DNA of 64,000 nucleotides from Anaeromyxobacter sp. Fw109-5 (GCF_000017505.1 NC_009675.1:2294001-2358000); one strand, 5' to 3'; positions 34,891-44,184 are shown, counted from the first letter of the stretch. The notes: generated by a model not told the origin, from the letters alone. Program-made: numbers and translations.

Positions 34891-35658
34891 ATGCGAACGC
34901 TCCTCGCCCGCGTCGTCGTGCTGCTCCTCGTGCCCTGGTCCGCCGCGCGGGGGGAACCCGAGACCGACCTCGGCGACCGCGTCCGGGCGCGCCCGCTCTC
35001 GGCCCACGCCTGGCTGATCCGGTCGGTGAGCGCGCTCGAGGGCTTCGGCGACGTCGAGTCGAACGCGGTGCTGGTGACGGGGGCGACGGAGTCCGTGCTC
35101 GTCGACACCCCCGCCACGGACGAGCAGACCGCGCCCGTGCTCGCCTGGGCGGAGAAGACGCTGCGCCGACCGGTGCGCCACCTGATCGTCACCCACTGGC
35201 ACGCCGACCGGATGGGCGGGATCGGCGCCGCGCGGGCGCGCCAGGTCGCGACCTACGCCTTCGGCAGGACCCGCGCGCTGGCGCGGCAGAAGGGGCTCGT
35301 GGTTCCGGAGCACGAGCTCGGACCCGCAGAGCGGCTCACGCTCGCGGGCCTATCTCTGGCGACCTGGTATCCCGGCCACGGGCACACCGCGGACAACATC
35401 GTCGTGTGGCTGCCCGAGGACGGGGTGCTCGTCGCGGGATGCTTCGTGAAGGACGCAGCGGCGGGGACGCTCGGCAACGTACGGGAGGCCGACCCCGTCC
35501 AGTGGGCGACCGGGGTGGCCGCCCTGCGGCGGCGCTACCCGGGGGCTCGTATCGTCGTCCCGGGCCACGGCGCGGCCGGAGGCTCCGAGCTGCTCGCCCG
35601 AACGACGGCGCTGCTCGAGGCGCACGGCAGTCGGGGAGTTCCGGCCTCAGGCCGGTGA
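34891..35658 (+). CDS. subclass B1-like metallo-beta-lactamase
   Basis: 255-residue exported zinc hydrolase with a signal peptide (about 1-22). All six ligands of the B1 subclass are present: His102, His104 and Asp106 in THWHADRMGG, His165 in GHTADN, Cys184 in AGCFVKD and His226 in PGHG. The segment KDAAAGTLGN and the following AD-x-x-x-W also match B1 enzymes such as NDM/IMP relatives, rather than B2, B3 or glyoxalase II. Carbapenem-hydrolysing activity is therefore plausible but unproved, since residues outside the metal site set the spectrum. It is coupled to the AraC gene upstream and overlaps the convergent GIY-YIG gene by 12 bases. Confidence 0.87.
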   Translation: MRTLLARVVVLLLVPWSAARGEPETDLGDRVRARPLSAHAWLIRSVSALEGFGDVESNAVLVTGATESVLVDTPATDEQTAPVLAWAEKTLRRPVRHLIVTHWHADRMGGIGAARARQVATYAFGRTRALARQKGLVVPEHELGPAERLTLAGLSLATWYPGHGHTADNIVVWLPEDGVLVAGCFVKDAAAGTLGNVREADPVQWATGVAALRRRYPGARIVVPGHGAAGGSELLARTTALLEAHGSRGVPASGR

Positions 35659-36060
35659 GGAGCTCCCTCCGTTCGTCACCGATCGCGACTCCGCGGGTGG
35701 CGCGTCGGGTCCGGGCCGGTCGTTGTAGCCGCGGTCACCGTAGGGCTGCAGCCGCTCCAGCCACGCCTTCTCGAGCTGCCGCACGGCGTCCCGCGGGAAC
35801 ACGACGCCCTCGTCCTTCTCCGGCAGCACCTCGAGGATCTCGACCACGAACGCCTCCGGGCCGAGCGCGCTCACGTCCGCGCGGAGTTGCGCGTTCCTGT
35901 GCCATCCGCGCGCGAGCTCCATCCGCCTGCCGTTGAGGGTCTTCAGGTTCAGCGTGCTCTCGACCAGGATCCGCCCGCTCCGGACGTTCCTGATCTGGTA
36001 CACGCCGGCCTCGGGCCTCGTCTCGCGCGCCGCGCGCTTCAGCTCGGCTCTCCGATCCAT
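35647..36060 (-). CDS. GIY-YIG nuclease-family protein
   Basis: 137-residue protein of a small GIY-YIG-like family. GVYQIRNVRSGRILVESTLN corresponds to the GIY...YVG strands, although the second motif is altered (LVES for YIG), and LKTLNGRRMELARGWHRN carries the Arg and His of the first helices. The ending KAWLERLQPYGDRGYN is characteristic of this group. The altered motif leaves nuclease activity uncertain. It follows the DUF2239 gene by 15 bases on the minus strand, probably in the same operon. Confidence 0.8.
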   Translation of the reverse strand: MDRRAELKRAARETRPEAGVYQIRNVRSGRILVESTLNLKTLNGRRMELARGWHRNAQLRADVSALGPEAFVVEILEVLPEKDEGVVFPRDAVRQLEKAWLERLQPYGDRGYNDRPGPDAPPAESRSVTNGGSSSPA

Positions 36061-36075
36061 CGCCTCTCCTTCTCC

Positions 36076-36681
36076 TCAGCGGCCGCGAGGGTTCGCACGG
36101 GTTTCGACCGAAGGCGGACGCTCGAGCCGTGCCGCTTCTTCCGACAGGGCCAGCAGGTGAGCGCGGACGTCCTTCGGCCAGGTCCGGACCAGCGTCCCGA
36201 GCCGCTTCGCGTCGCCGGCGTACAGGGCACGCGAGGCCTCCTCGAAGCCGGGCAGATCGCCTGCCATCGCCCACATGAAGCGGCCCGCGGCCTCTCTGAC
36301 CCGCCGCGCGCGCGCCCGATCCGGCTCGCGCTTCCTCGCCTCGTCCACCAGGCGCCGCAGCGCCGCCGAGCTGCCGTTGGGCTGTTGCTCCAGCCACTCC
36401 CAGTGACGGGGCAGGAGCGAGACCTCGCGGCTCACCACCCCCAGCTTCGGCCGGCCCGGCCCGGCCCTGGGCGCCGCCACGCGCGCGACGACCTGCTCCG
36501 GAGTGCCCCGCAGGTCGAAGTCGAGCTGCCGCCCGGTCGCGTCCTCGAACACCAGCACCGGGTCTCCGCCGGCGTCGTGATGCGCCTTCACCGCGAGCAG
36601 CACGTCACGCCTCGCGCCCGACGCGAGGAGCCGGACGCCAGCGAAGGCCGTGTAGCGGGGCTCGTCCATCGTCTCTGACAT
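36076..36681 (-). CDS. DUF2239 family protein
   Basis: 201-residue protein that I recognise as DUF2239: YTAFAGVRLLASGARRDVLL, FEDATGRQLDFDLRGTPEQV, then GRPKLGVVSREVSLLPRHWE and WLEQQPNGSSAALRRLVDEA. The function is unknown; the family looks like a cytosolic protein with a metal- or ligand-free alpha/beta fold. The ATG at 36681 fits the family start. A longer frame reaches into the tRNA gene and is rejected. Two palindromes just upstream (36709 and 36763) suggest repressor control. Confidence 0.85.
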   Translation of the reverse strand: MSETMDEPRYTAFAGVRLLASGARRDVLLAVKAHHDAGGDPVLVFEDATGRQLDFDLRGTPEQVVARVAAPRAGPGRPKLGVVSREVSLLPRHWEWLEQQPNGSSAALRRLVDEARKREPDRARARRVREAAGRFMWAMAGDLPGFEEASRALYAGDAKRLGTLVRTWPKDVRAHLLALSEEAARLERPPSVETRANPRGR

Positions 36682-36708
36682 GTCCGCCCTCGCTGATCGG
36701 GCGGATTC

Positions 36709-36772
36709 CACCCGGGTAAAATTCAGGGAAGAGCTACCGCAGACCCGCTCGCGGATCAATATCACCCGGGTG
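36709..36772 (-). promoter_or_regulatory. pair of CACCCGGGTG-type operator palindromes
   Basis: CACCCGGGTA (36709-36718) and CACCCGGGTG (36763-36772) are 54 bases apart centre to centre, about five helical turns, each flanked by an A-rich run on the same side. They lie 28 and 82 bases upstream of the DUF2239 start. The arrangement suggests cooperative binding of a dimeric regulator. No regulator gene is adjacent. Confidence 0.55.
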
Positions 36773-36891
36773 AAAAGCGCGGGGCGGAGCCGGAGCACCG
36801 AGGACGGGATGGCGACGCGCGCGGCGTACGGGGCGCGCCGCCCGCCAAAAGGAACGGGCGCTCGACCGGGAGGCCGAACGCCCGCAAATTC

Positions 36892-36967
<76 letters not shown>

Positions 36968-36980
36968 GAAACGGGCGCGT

Positions 36981-37009
36981 TGTTTAGCACCGCCGGAGCC
37001 GGCCTGCAA
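36981..37009 (-). promoter_or_regulatory. sigma-70 promoter of the tRNA-Thr gene
   Basis: On the minus strand, TTGCAG (37004-37009) and TAAACA (36981-36986) are spaced 17 bases. The -10 ends 13 bases before the tRNA 5' end, as usual for stable RNA genes. Confidence 0.6.
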
Positions 37010-37075
37010 GAGCGGAACTCACAGGCTCGCGGCGGGTCGCTCGCGCCCATGACGCTCCGCGCCTAGCTTCGAGAC

Positions 37076-37396
37076 ATGAGGAAGAACCAGCCTGGATCGG
37101 CGAAGCGCGCGATGGGACAGCAGGAGGCGGCGTTCCGCCGCGGCGCGCCCGGGAAGCAGCAGTTCATCGGAGGCGCCTCCGCTAAGCAGAGCCAGGCGGC
37201 CCGCCAGGCGCAGAGGCGCAAGGTCGAGCGCATGGCGGAGGTCGACTCCGCCACGCGCAGGGCGGACGAGCTGGGGACGCCGGTCTCGGCCATCCTCGCC
37301 GAGCTGATCCAGGACACGGTCCGCCTGGCGCGCACCCTCGCCCTGGCGCCGTTCCGGATCGCCTCGGCCCTCGTGCGGCGACCGCGCGAGGCGTAG
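37076..37396 (+). CDS. small basic protein of unknown function
   Basis: 106 residues, Lys/Arg/Gln-rich in the first half (SAKRAMGQQEAAFRRGAPGK) with a probable long helix from about 35 to 65 and an amphipathic helix near 68-95 (VSAILAELIQDTVRLARTLA). I recognise no family. The ATG at 37076 follows a weak GAGAC. The frame ends 13 bases before the convergent surface-protein gene. It could be DNA- or membrane-associated, but this is a guess from charge only. Confidence 0.5.
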   Translation: MRKNQPGSAKRAMGQQEAAFRRGAPGKQQFIGGASAKQSQAARQAQRRKVERMAEVDSATRRADELGTPVSAILAELIQDTVRLARTLALAPFRIASALVRRPREA

Positions 37397-37409
37397 CGGT
37401 GCGCCCGGC

Positions 37410-40400
37410 TCAGAACGACGCGCCGAGCACGACGTAGGGATAGACCTCGTCGGGCGCGATCGCCTCGTCCGCCGCGCGCCAGCCGTCGAAGGGCGCCCCC
37501 ATCGCGCGGGCGAGCCCGAGGCGCAGGTCGGTGCGGATGTAGTAGCCGAGCACGAGCTCGAGGCGGAGCTCCGCGCCGAGGCCGAGCCGGAGCGCGCCGG
37601 CGTCGAGCGGGTTGCCGGCGAGGATGGGCTCGCCCGGCCGATCGAAGGTCTCGCCGAGATCCGCGAACACCGCGCCGTGCAGCCGCCGCAGGAAGAGCGG
37701 CCAGGTCGTGCGCCCCAGCTCGGGCGCGCCGAGCGGGAACCGCAGCTCGGCGTTGGCGAGGACGAACCCGGTGCCCTCGAAGGTCCCCACGTCGTAGCCG
37801 CGCAGCGCGTCGGGCGGCATGCCGGAGCCGAGCGCGACGGAGAGCAGGCTCGGCTGCGGGACCCCGCCCAGCTCGTACGGCTCCCGGCCGCCGAGCGTGC
37901 CGCGCGCGAGGCCGCCGGAGGCCCGGAGGGCGAGCACGGTCCGGCCCAGGCCGGGGACCCGCAGGTACTGCCCGACCGACCCTCTCACACGTGCGAGGTC
38001 GTAGTCGCTGCCGGTGCCGGACCCGGCGTAGCTCAGGCTGACCGCCGCGCTCCGGCCCTCCTCGGGCGAGATGGAGCGCACGAAGCGGCGCGCGTCCGAG
38101 TACGAGAGCAGGAGCGACACGTCCGACAGGAAGCCGTCCTCGAACGGGAAGGGGAGCCGCGGGTCGGGGCCGGGCTCGCCCTCGAGCGTGTCGTAGCGCG
38201 TGCCGCTCCAGCCGAGCCGCAGCGCCAGCGCGCGGGAGAGGCGGGTGAACGTGAACGTCGCGCCGGCGTCGGCGAGCGTCCACACGGAGAGGAGTCGATC
38301 GCCGGGGTCGGGAGAGTCGCCGACGAAGCGCGACGACGAGAGATCGAGCCGTGGCCAGGACCAGCCACCCTGGTACGCGACGGCGTAACCGGGCTCCTGC
38401 GTCTGGGTGCTCCAGAAGGCCTGCGCCGCCCAGGCGTGCCGGCGCAGCACGTCCGCGCCGCCGGTCGTCGCGCCGAAGACCGTGCCGGCCGCGTCCGCGG
38501 CCAGGAACGGGAGCCAGTAGGTCGGGCCGAGCGTGTCGAGGGCGCGGTAGCGGCGGGAGGGGAGGTCGGAGGGGACGGGCTCGGGATGAGCGGCCTCTTT
38601 CCCGGGCGATTCCGGCACAGGGTTGGCGGTCGGGGTCGCGGTCGTCCCTCGACTACGCTCCTCCGCTGACGCGGAGTCGCTACGCTCGGGATGAGCGGCC
38701 TCTTTCTCCGGCGATTCCGGCACAGGGGTCGCGGTCGAGGTCGCGGTCGAGGTCGAGGTCGGGGTCGCGGTCGAGGTCGAGGTCGAGGTCGGGGTCGCGG
38801 TCGCGGTCGGGGTCGGGGTCGGGGTCGAGGTCGCGGTCGGGGTCGAGGTCGCGGTCGGGGTCGCGGTCGGGGTCGCGGTCGGGGTCGGGGTCGCGGTCGG
38901 GGTCGCGGTCGGGGTCGCGGTCGCGGTCGAGGTCGAGGTCGAGGTCGGGGTCGAGGTCGCGGTCGCGGTCGCGGTCGCGGTCGGGGTCGGGGTCGGGATC
39001 GGGGTCGGAGTCGAGGTCGGGGTCGTCCCTCGACTACGCGCCTCCGCTGACGCGGAGTCGCTACGCTCGGGATGAGCGGCCTCTTTCCCCGGCGATGCCG
39101 GCACCGAGGTCGCGGTCGGGTTCGAGGTCGCGAGGGATCCCGCTGCGTCCGGCGCCGCCCTCCCTTCGACAGGCTCAGGGCGAGCGGCTGCCGTCGCGGG
39201 GCGGGGCTCCGCCGGCAACGGCTCGAGCCAGCCCTCCGGCGCGAACGGGATCGTCGCGACGTCGTACCCGGCGCGCGAGTAGAGCAGGAACGCGATCGTC
39301 CGGCCGTCGGGCGAGACGTCCGGCTGCAGCGCTCCCGTCTCCACGTTCGTCACCTGCGCGACGTCGCCGGTCGCGGCCTCCCAGGCGTACAGGTTGTAGA
39401 GGCCGCCGCGGTCGGAGGCGAAGAGCAGGTGGCGGCCGTCGGGCGTCCACGCCGGCGAGGTGTCGAGGGCGCCGTCGTCGGTGATGCGCGTGACGCGGCC
39501 GTCCTCCCACAGCGCGAGGTCGCGCCGTCCCTCCTCCTGCAGCTCGAACGCGATGCGGCGTCCGTCGGGTGAGACGCGCGGCTGGTACACCTCCGCGCCG
39601 CGCCGCGAGAACAGCACCTCGCGCGCGCCGAGCCGGCCGGCGGCGTCGAGGGGACGGCGCACGAGCGCGAGCGCGCCCGGACCGGTGCGCTGCACGTACG
39701 CGAGGAACGCGCCGCCGGGCGCGAGGTCGGGATCGGTGGCGCGCTCGCCGCGCGTGAGCCGAGTGCGGCGGCCGGTGCGCAGATCCACGCGGTGGAGATC
39801 GTCGTAGACCCGGTACTCGCGGTGCACCTCGCCGATCGCCGCGATCGCCTGGTCAGGCGACCGAAGGGTGAGCGTCCCGTTCGCGTCCACCGTCGTGACG
39901 GCGCCGAGATCCCTCCCGTCGGGTGACACCCGGTAGAGGGCGGGCCGTCCGTCGAGCGGGCGCCGCCAGTAGGCGAGGAACGTGCCGTCTGGGCTCCAGC
40001 GAGGGTTCTCGGCCCGGCCGCCGCGGGTGGTCAGCCGGCGGGGGCGGGTGACGGGCCGCGCGCGCACCGCGGCCACCACCTCCTCGGCGCGGCGCCGCTC
40101 GGCGTCCGCGTACTCCGCCCAGAGCTGGGCGAAGGTTCGGCCGCCGAAGAACCGGCGCCCCACCCACGACGGCGCGTACGGCCAGAGCTGCGCGCCCTGC
40201 CGGCCGACGTAGCCCGCGATCGCGCCGTCGCCGTAGCGGGCCTGGAGGTAGGCCATGAAGCGCCCGCCGAGCAGGTAGGGCGCGGTCCCCACCGGCCACT
40301 CGAGCAGCGGGTTCGAGGCGTCGTCGAGCGGCGGGAACCCCGGCGGCTCCAGCGCGAGGGAGCGCGCGTACATCGCGTGCAACGCGCTCGCGTTGCGGCC

Positions 40401-41030
40401 CGTCTCGGGGTCGCCGTTCGACTCGTGCAGCACCGCGAGCCCCTCCACCATCCACGGCGGCACGAGCCCGTTCGGCACGAGCAGCTTGCCGAACACGCGG
40501 TTGAAGAGCGCCGGGAACCCGCCGATCCGGTCGAGGTGGAGGATGTGGACGTACTCGTGGAAGACCAGGGCGTCGAGCCAGTCGCGGTAGTCGTTCAGCT
40601 CGGAGAACGAGGACGGCGGGACCGCGTAGAGCCGGACCGTGTCGTAGGGGAGCGGCGTCGCCGAGCCGTTCGCGTCGTCGGCGTCGTCGGAGAGCACCAC
40701 CTCGGTGCGCCGCGGCTCGTACCCGAGCAGTGGGGTCAGCGCCGCGTGCGCGCGCTCGGCGGCGCGCGCGACGTCCTGCGCGAGCGCCTCCTCCCCCTGG
40801 TGGAAGTGCACGCGGAAGTGCGGCGTGTCGAGGGTGTGCCAGCGGTAGCGCGGATCGTAGGGCTGCGGCGCGCCGCGCGCGGGCACGAGCGCGGCGAGGA
40901 GCGCGACGAGGAGGAGCGCGCGGCGCAGGGGGCGCTCGCAGCACCCCGATCTCGGCGAGGCGAAGGAGGCTCTCGTGGAGCCCGTCCCGGCGTGCGTCGC
41001 AGCAGGCTCCATGCGAGGGGGTGGCGCCAT
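37410..41030 (-). CDS. outer-membrane protein: gluzincin-like peptidase, beta-propeller and barrel
   Basis: 1206-residue protein. A signal-like helix (about 37-50) is followed by a peptidase-like domain with HEYVH at about 158-162, a zinc motif of MA-clan enzymes, and ENPRWSPDG-type WD40/TolB repeats from about 320 to 600. Then comes a low-complexity Pro/Thr/Ser linker (about 615-815) made of minisatellite and inserted dispersed repeats, and a C-terminal beta-barrel of surface-antigen/BamA type ending in GASF. Each propeller blade has the S-P-D-G signature. It may be a secreted protease tethered to an outer-membrane pore. The ATG at 41030 shares a base with the stop of the hydrolase gene (TGATG), which fixes the start by translational coupling. 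Confidence 0.8.
38641..38726. repeat. dispersed repeat, copy A, inside the surface-protein gene
   Basis: About 86 bases beginning GTCGTCCCTCGACTACGC and containing GACGCGGAGTCGC and GGGATGAGCGGCCTC. It is nearly identical to copy B at 39022-39104. A shortened copy lies at 38580-38620. In the gene's frame it encodes [14 protein letters not shown] and RSRGTT. Related text occurs in the recG gene at 59276-59425. Confidence 0.75.
38727..39021. repeat. GNGGTC hexamer minisatellite in the surface-protein gene
   Basis: About 49 units of the hexamer GGGGTC, GCGGTC or GAGGTC in irregular order. On the coding (minus) strand it reads as alternating Thr and Pro/Ser/Ala. Because the unit is six bases, gain or loss of units changes linker length by two residues without a frameshift. 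It lies between repeat copies A and B. Confidence 0.9.
39022..39104. repeat. dispersed repeat, copy B
   Basis: Same sequence as copy A with a few substitutions (ACGCGCC for ACGCTCC, GATGCCGG for GATTCCGG). A different short repeat, CCTTCGACAGGCTCAGGGC at about 39164-39182, the widespread kind encoding PFDRLR or PEPVEG in other frames, lies 60 bases beyond it. Confidence 0.75.
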
Positions 41031-42052
41031 CAACGGGCGCGCGGTCCGTTTCCTCGGGGGCGCCGCGCGCGAGGCGCGGACGCGACCCCGTCCGCCTTCG
41101 CGGCGCGGCGGCGGGGCTTGCTCGCGGCGGCGCCCGCGGCGGTCGCGGCGGTCGCGGCGGTCGCTCCCGCGCGGCGCGGACGCCGGACCGGCGCGTGCAC
41201 GCCCAGGAACGCGAGCGTCCGCTCCCCCACGAGCTCGGGGTCCTCGAGGGGCGCGACGTGGGTGCCGCCGGGCACGACCAGCAGCTCGCTCCCCGGGATG
41301 GCGTGATGGATCGCCTCGGAGAGGCGCAGGGGCGTGAAGCTGTCGCGCTCTCCGGCCACCACCAGGGTGGGCGCCGTGACGTGGGGCAGGTGCGGGCGCG
41401 TGTCGTGGTCCTCGGCCGACGCGAGGAGCCGGACGAACAGCGCCGGATCCACCTCGGAGAGGTCCTCCAGGTAGCGCTCCAGATCGGCCCGCCGCACGCG
41501 CGCGCCGTCCACCTCGAAGGTCATCGCGTACGAGAGGGCGAAGTCGGTCGGCACCACCGTCCGGAAGGCGAGGCGCGCGAGGTCCGGGTAGCGGAGCACG
41601 AGCTGCTTCGCCCAGGGGAAGGCGTAGCGGAGCACGGAGGAGTCGTGGAAGGTGTCGAGCAGGTGGCCCGGTGCGCCGCACAGGAGGAGGAGGCCGGCGA
41701 CGCGGTCCGGGTGGCGCCGCTGCAGCTCCAGGGCGACCTGCACGCCCATGGAGTGGCCGGCGAGCACCGCGCGCTCCTCGCCGGCCGCCTCCAGCACCGC
41801 GAGCAGGTCGGAGACGCAGTCGTCCACCGTCATGCGCTCGGGATCCGACGGCGCGGCGCTGCGCCCGTGCGCCCGGTAGTTCCAGTGGAGCACCCGGCGC
41901 TCGCGGGCGAGCAGCGGCTCGAGCGCCCGCCACACGTAGCCGGCGCAGCCGATGCCGTCGCAGAGGACCACGGCGGGCCCGCCCGCGCCGGCGCTCGTCC
42001 AGTGGAGGCGGGTGCCGTCGAGGGCCGTCGCCCGGTGCTCGGTCTTCTCCAT
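41030..42052 (-). CDS. alpha/beta hydrolase with basic Ala-rich tail
   Basis: 340-residue hydrolase. Core motifs are [11 protein letters not shown] with the oxyanion region, nucleophile Ser in LAGHSMGVQ (about 110), an Asp in GERDSFTP (about 228) and the His in [10 protein letters not shown] (about 257). The last 55 residues are Ala/Arg/Lys-rich ([21 protein letters not shown]), like a histone-H1-type tail, which is not part of the fold. The ATG at 42052 was preferred over an ATG at 42136 because it opens the domain. It is translationally coupled to the surface-protein gene downstream. The substrate is unknown. Confidence 0.85.
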   Translation of the reverse strand: MEKTEHRATALDGTRLHWTSAGAGGPAVVLCDGIGCAGYVWRALEPLLARERRVLHWNYRAHGRSAAPSDPERMTVDDCVSDLLAVLEAAGEERAVLAGHSMGVQVALELQRRHPDRVAGLLLLCGAPGHLLDTFHDSSVLRYAFPWAKQLVLRYPDLARLAFRTVVPTDFALSYAMTFEVDGARVRRADLERYLEDLSEVDPALFVRLLASAEDHDTRPHLPHVTAPTLVVAGERDSFTPLRLSEAIHHAIPGSELLVVPGGTHVAPLEDPELVGERTLAFLGVHAPVRRPRRAGATAATAATAAGAAASKPRRRAAKADGVASAPRARRPRGNGPRAR

Positions 42053-42170
42053 GAGCGTCCGCCGTGCCGCGGAGAGCGGCTCGGCCGGGGGCGGGCGGGC
42101 GTGTGGCGCCCGCCGCCTGCCCGTCCTTAGGACCATGGCGTAGACTGAGGGGCTCGGAGGTTCAAGCGGA

Positions 42171-43199
42171 ATGTCGCGCGGTCACTCCCACGGGCGGGGG
42201 GCACACGGACGGAAGCACGAGGCGCCGCACGGTGAGCGGTGCGACGGGCACGGGCACGGGCACCGGCACCCCGAGCACGAGCACGACCACGGCGAGCACG
42301 TGCACGGGATGGGCGGCCACCACGCCGGCGCGAGCCTGCGCCGCCTCGCCGCCTCGCTCGCCATCACCGGCGGAGTGATGATCGCCGAGGCGATCGGCGG
42401 GTGGCTCTCCGGCTCGCTGGCGCTCCTCTCCGACGCGGCGCACATGCTGACCGACGCCGGCGCGCTGGGGCTCGCGCTCGTCGCCGCCTACCTGGCCACC
42501 CGCCCCGCCAACGACAAGCGCACCTACGGCTACCGGCGGGCGGAGGTGCTCGCGGCGCAGCTCAACGTCGGGGCGCTGCTCGTGCTGTCCGTCTGGATCG
42601 TGTGGGAGGCGGTGGAGCGGCTGCGGCAGCCGCACGCCGCCATCGACCTGCGCCTCATGGCGAGCGTCGCGGTGGTCGGCCTCGCCGCGAACCTCGCCAT
42701 CCTGTGGTTCCTGCACGAGGAGCACACCCTCAACGCGCGCGCCGCGTTCCTGCACGTCCTCTCGGACACCGTCTCCTCGGTCGCCATCCTCGGCGGCGCC
42801 GGGGCCATGGCGCTGCGCCCGGACCTGCGCTGGCTCGATCCGGTGCTGTCGCTGGCCATCGCGGCGCTCATCTTGTGGGGCGCGCTCCGGCTCATCTTCG
42901 AGATCACCGACATCCTCATGGAGGGCGTGCCGCGGCACCTGGACGTCGCGGCCGTGACCCGCCAGATGGAGTCCGCGCACGGCGTCTCGGCCGTCCACGA
43001 CCTCCACATCTGGACGATCTCCTCCGGGATGTACGCGCTCTCCGCGCACCTCGTGGTGCACGCGGAGTCGATCGGGCGGAACGACGACATCCTGAACGAG
43101 GTGAAGCACGGCCTCCGCCGCTCGTTCGGCATCGACCACACCACGCTCCAGATCGAGTCCGTGGAGTACGAGCACCTCCACGACGTGCACAGCCATTGA
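42171..43199 (+). CDS. cation diffusion facilitator, ZitB/CzcD-type zinc exporter
   Basis: 342-residue metal exporter with a His-rich N-terminus (about 1-50: HGHGHGHRHPEHEHDHGEH), six membrane helices, the helix-2 motif LLSDAAHMLTDAG with the HxxxD metal site, the helix-5 motif HVLSDTVSSV, and a C-terminal ferredoxin-like domain (VHDLHIWTISSG). Consistent with zinc, cadmium or cobalt export. It belongs to the CzcD/ZitB branch and is only distantly related to the DmeF-type gene at 9949. The ATG at 42171 is preceded by a weak GCGG. It reads away from the divergent hydrolase gene. Confidence 0.93.
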   Translation: MSRGHSHGRGAHGRKHEAPHGERCDGHGHGHRHPEHEHDHGEHVHGMGGHHAGASLRRLAASLAITGGVMIAEAIGGWLSGSLALLSDAAHMLTDAGALGLALVAAYLATRPANDKRTYGYRRAEVLAAQLNVGALLVLSVWIVWEAVERLRQPHAAIDLRLMASVAVVGLAANLAILWFLHEEHTLNARAAFLHVLSDTVSSVAILGGAGAMALRPDLRWLDPVLSLAIAALILWGALRLIFEITDILMEGVPRHLDVAAVTRQMESAHGVSAVHDLHIWTISSGMYALSAHLVVHAESIGRNDDILNEVKHGLRRSFGIDHTTLQIESVEYEHLHDVHSH

Positions 43200-43245
43200 C
43201 CGGCGCCGGCGCCGGCGAGCGGCGGCCGCGTGCTATACCGTCCCC

Positions 43246-44184
43246 GTGAGCTCGCGCCTGTCCGCGTTCCGGCCCGCCCGCACCGTGCAGCGGCTCGCCC
43301 CGCGGAGCGCGGCCTGCCCGCTCTCGGCGCGCGACCTGCTCGCGCCCGCCACCGAGCTCGGCCTGCTGCTGCCCTTCGTCCGCGCGCCGTCGGCCCACGT
43401 CGCGCGCGGCGCGCTCGTGGCGGCGAAGGCGCTGGGGAGCGCGCTCGGGCTGGTGCTGCCGAGCGGGGGGCGCGCGGATCGCTGGTTCGCCGAGGTGACC
43501 GCCGCGGCGGACGAGCTGGCGGCGGCGCTCCCGCTCGTGCTCGCCGGCGAGGTCGCCGTCGCGGGGGAGGGCGCCCTCGCCGTGGAGCGGGCGTCCGCCG
43601 AGACGTGGGCGCTCGTGGACGCGGGGCTCACGCACCTGGCGCTCGACGCCGCCGCGGTGGCGCCGGCGGACCGCGGCCGCGTCCTCTCCGAGGTGGCCGG
43701 GCCCGCGGTCGAGCGGGGCCTCGGGATCGAGTGGATCGTGTCCCTGGAGGACGCGTCAGGGAGCGCGGCGCGGGCCGTGGCCGGGCTGGAGGCGCTCGCG
43801 CGGCGCGGCTTTCGCCCGGATCTCGCCGGGGTCCGCTGCCCGGCGCCGGCCGACGAGGAGGAGGCGCGCGCGCAGGCGGACGCGCTCGCCCGGCTCGCCC
43901 TCGCGCTGCGCGGCACGCCCGTCATGCGGCGTGGCCCCGTGACCCCGGCGCTGCTCGCCGCGCTGGCGCGCTCGCCGGTGCGCGCCTGCGAGGACGGCGG
44001 CGCCGCCGCGGAGCGGGCCCTCGGGGGCGGCGCGCCGGCGGCGGGGCAGGGTGAGGAGGCCGAGCGGGCCGAGGCGCGCGCGTTCGCGGAGACCACCGAC
44101 CTCGTCGAGGGCCTGGCCGCCGCCGGTTCCGCCGCGGCGCTCGCCGCGGCGATGCTGCGCCGCGTCGAGGGTCGCCACCCGTGA
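43246..44184 (+). CDS. conserved-looking protein of unknown function
   Basis: 312-residue Ala/Leu/Arg-rich protein. There is no signal peptide or obvious membrane span. It alternates predicted helices and short strands (LAGEVAVAGEGALAV, LGIEWIVSLEDA, VRCPAPADEEE), a layout like a TIM-type barrel, but I see no catalytic signature and recognise no family. The GTG start at 43246 fits a short gap after the CDF gene. Its stop overlaps the rsmD GTG by four bases, so it belongs to the rsmD-coaD operon. Confidence 0.6.
   Translation: MSSRLSAFRPARTVQRLAPRSAACPLSARDLLAPATELGLLLPFVRAPSAHVARGALVAAKALGSALGLVLPSGGRADRWFAEVTAAADELAAALPLVLAGEVAVAGEGALAVERASAETWALVDAGLTHLALDAAAVAPADRGRVLSEVAGPAVERGLGIEWIVSLEDASGSAARAVAGLEALARRGFRPDLAGVRCPAPADEEEARAQADALARLALALRGTPVMRRGPVTPALLAALARSPVRACEDGGAAAERALGGGAPAAGQGEEAERAEARAFAETTDLVEGLAAAGSAAALAAAMLRRVEGRHP

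Noticed and set aside
38691-39050. Gly-Arg repeat protein on the plus strand
   Set aside because: Complement of the minisatellite read in another frame; only GRGRGR text, so not a gene.
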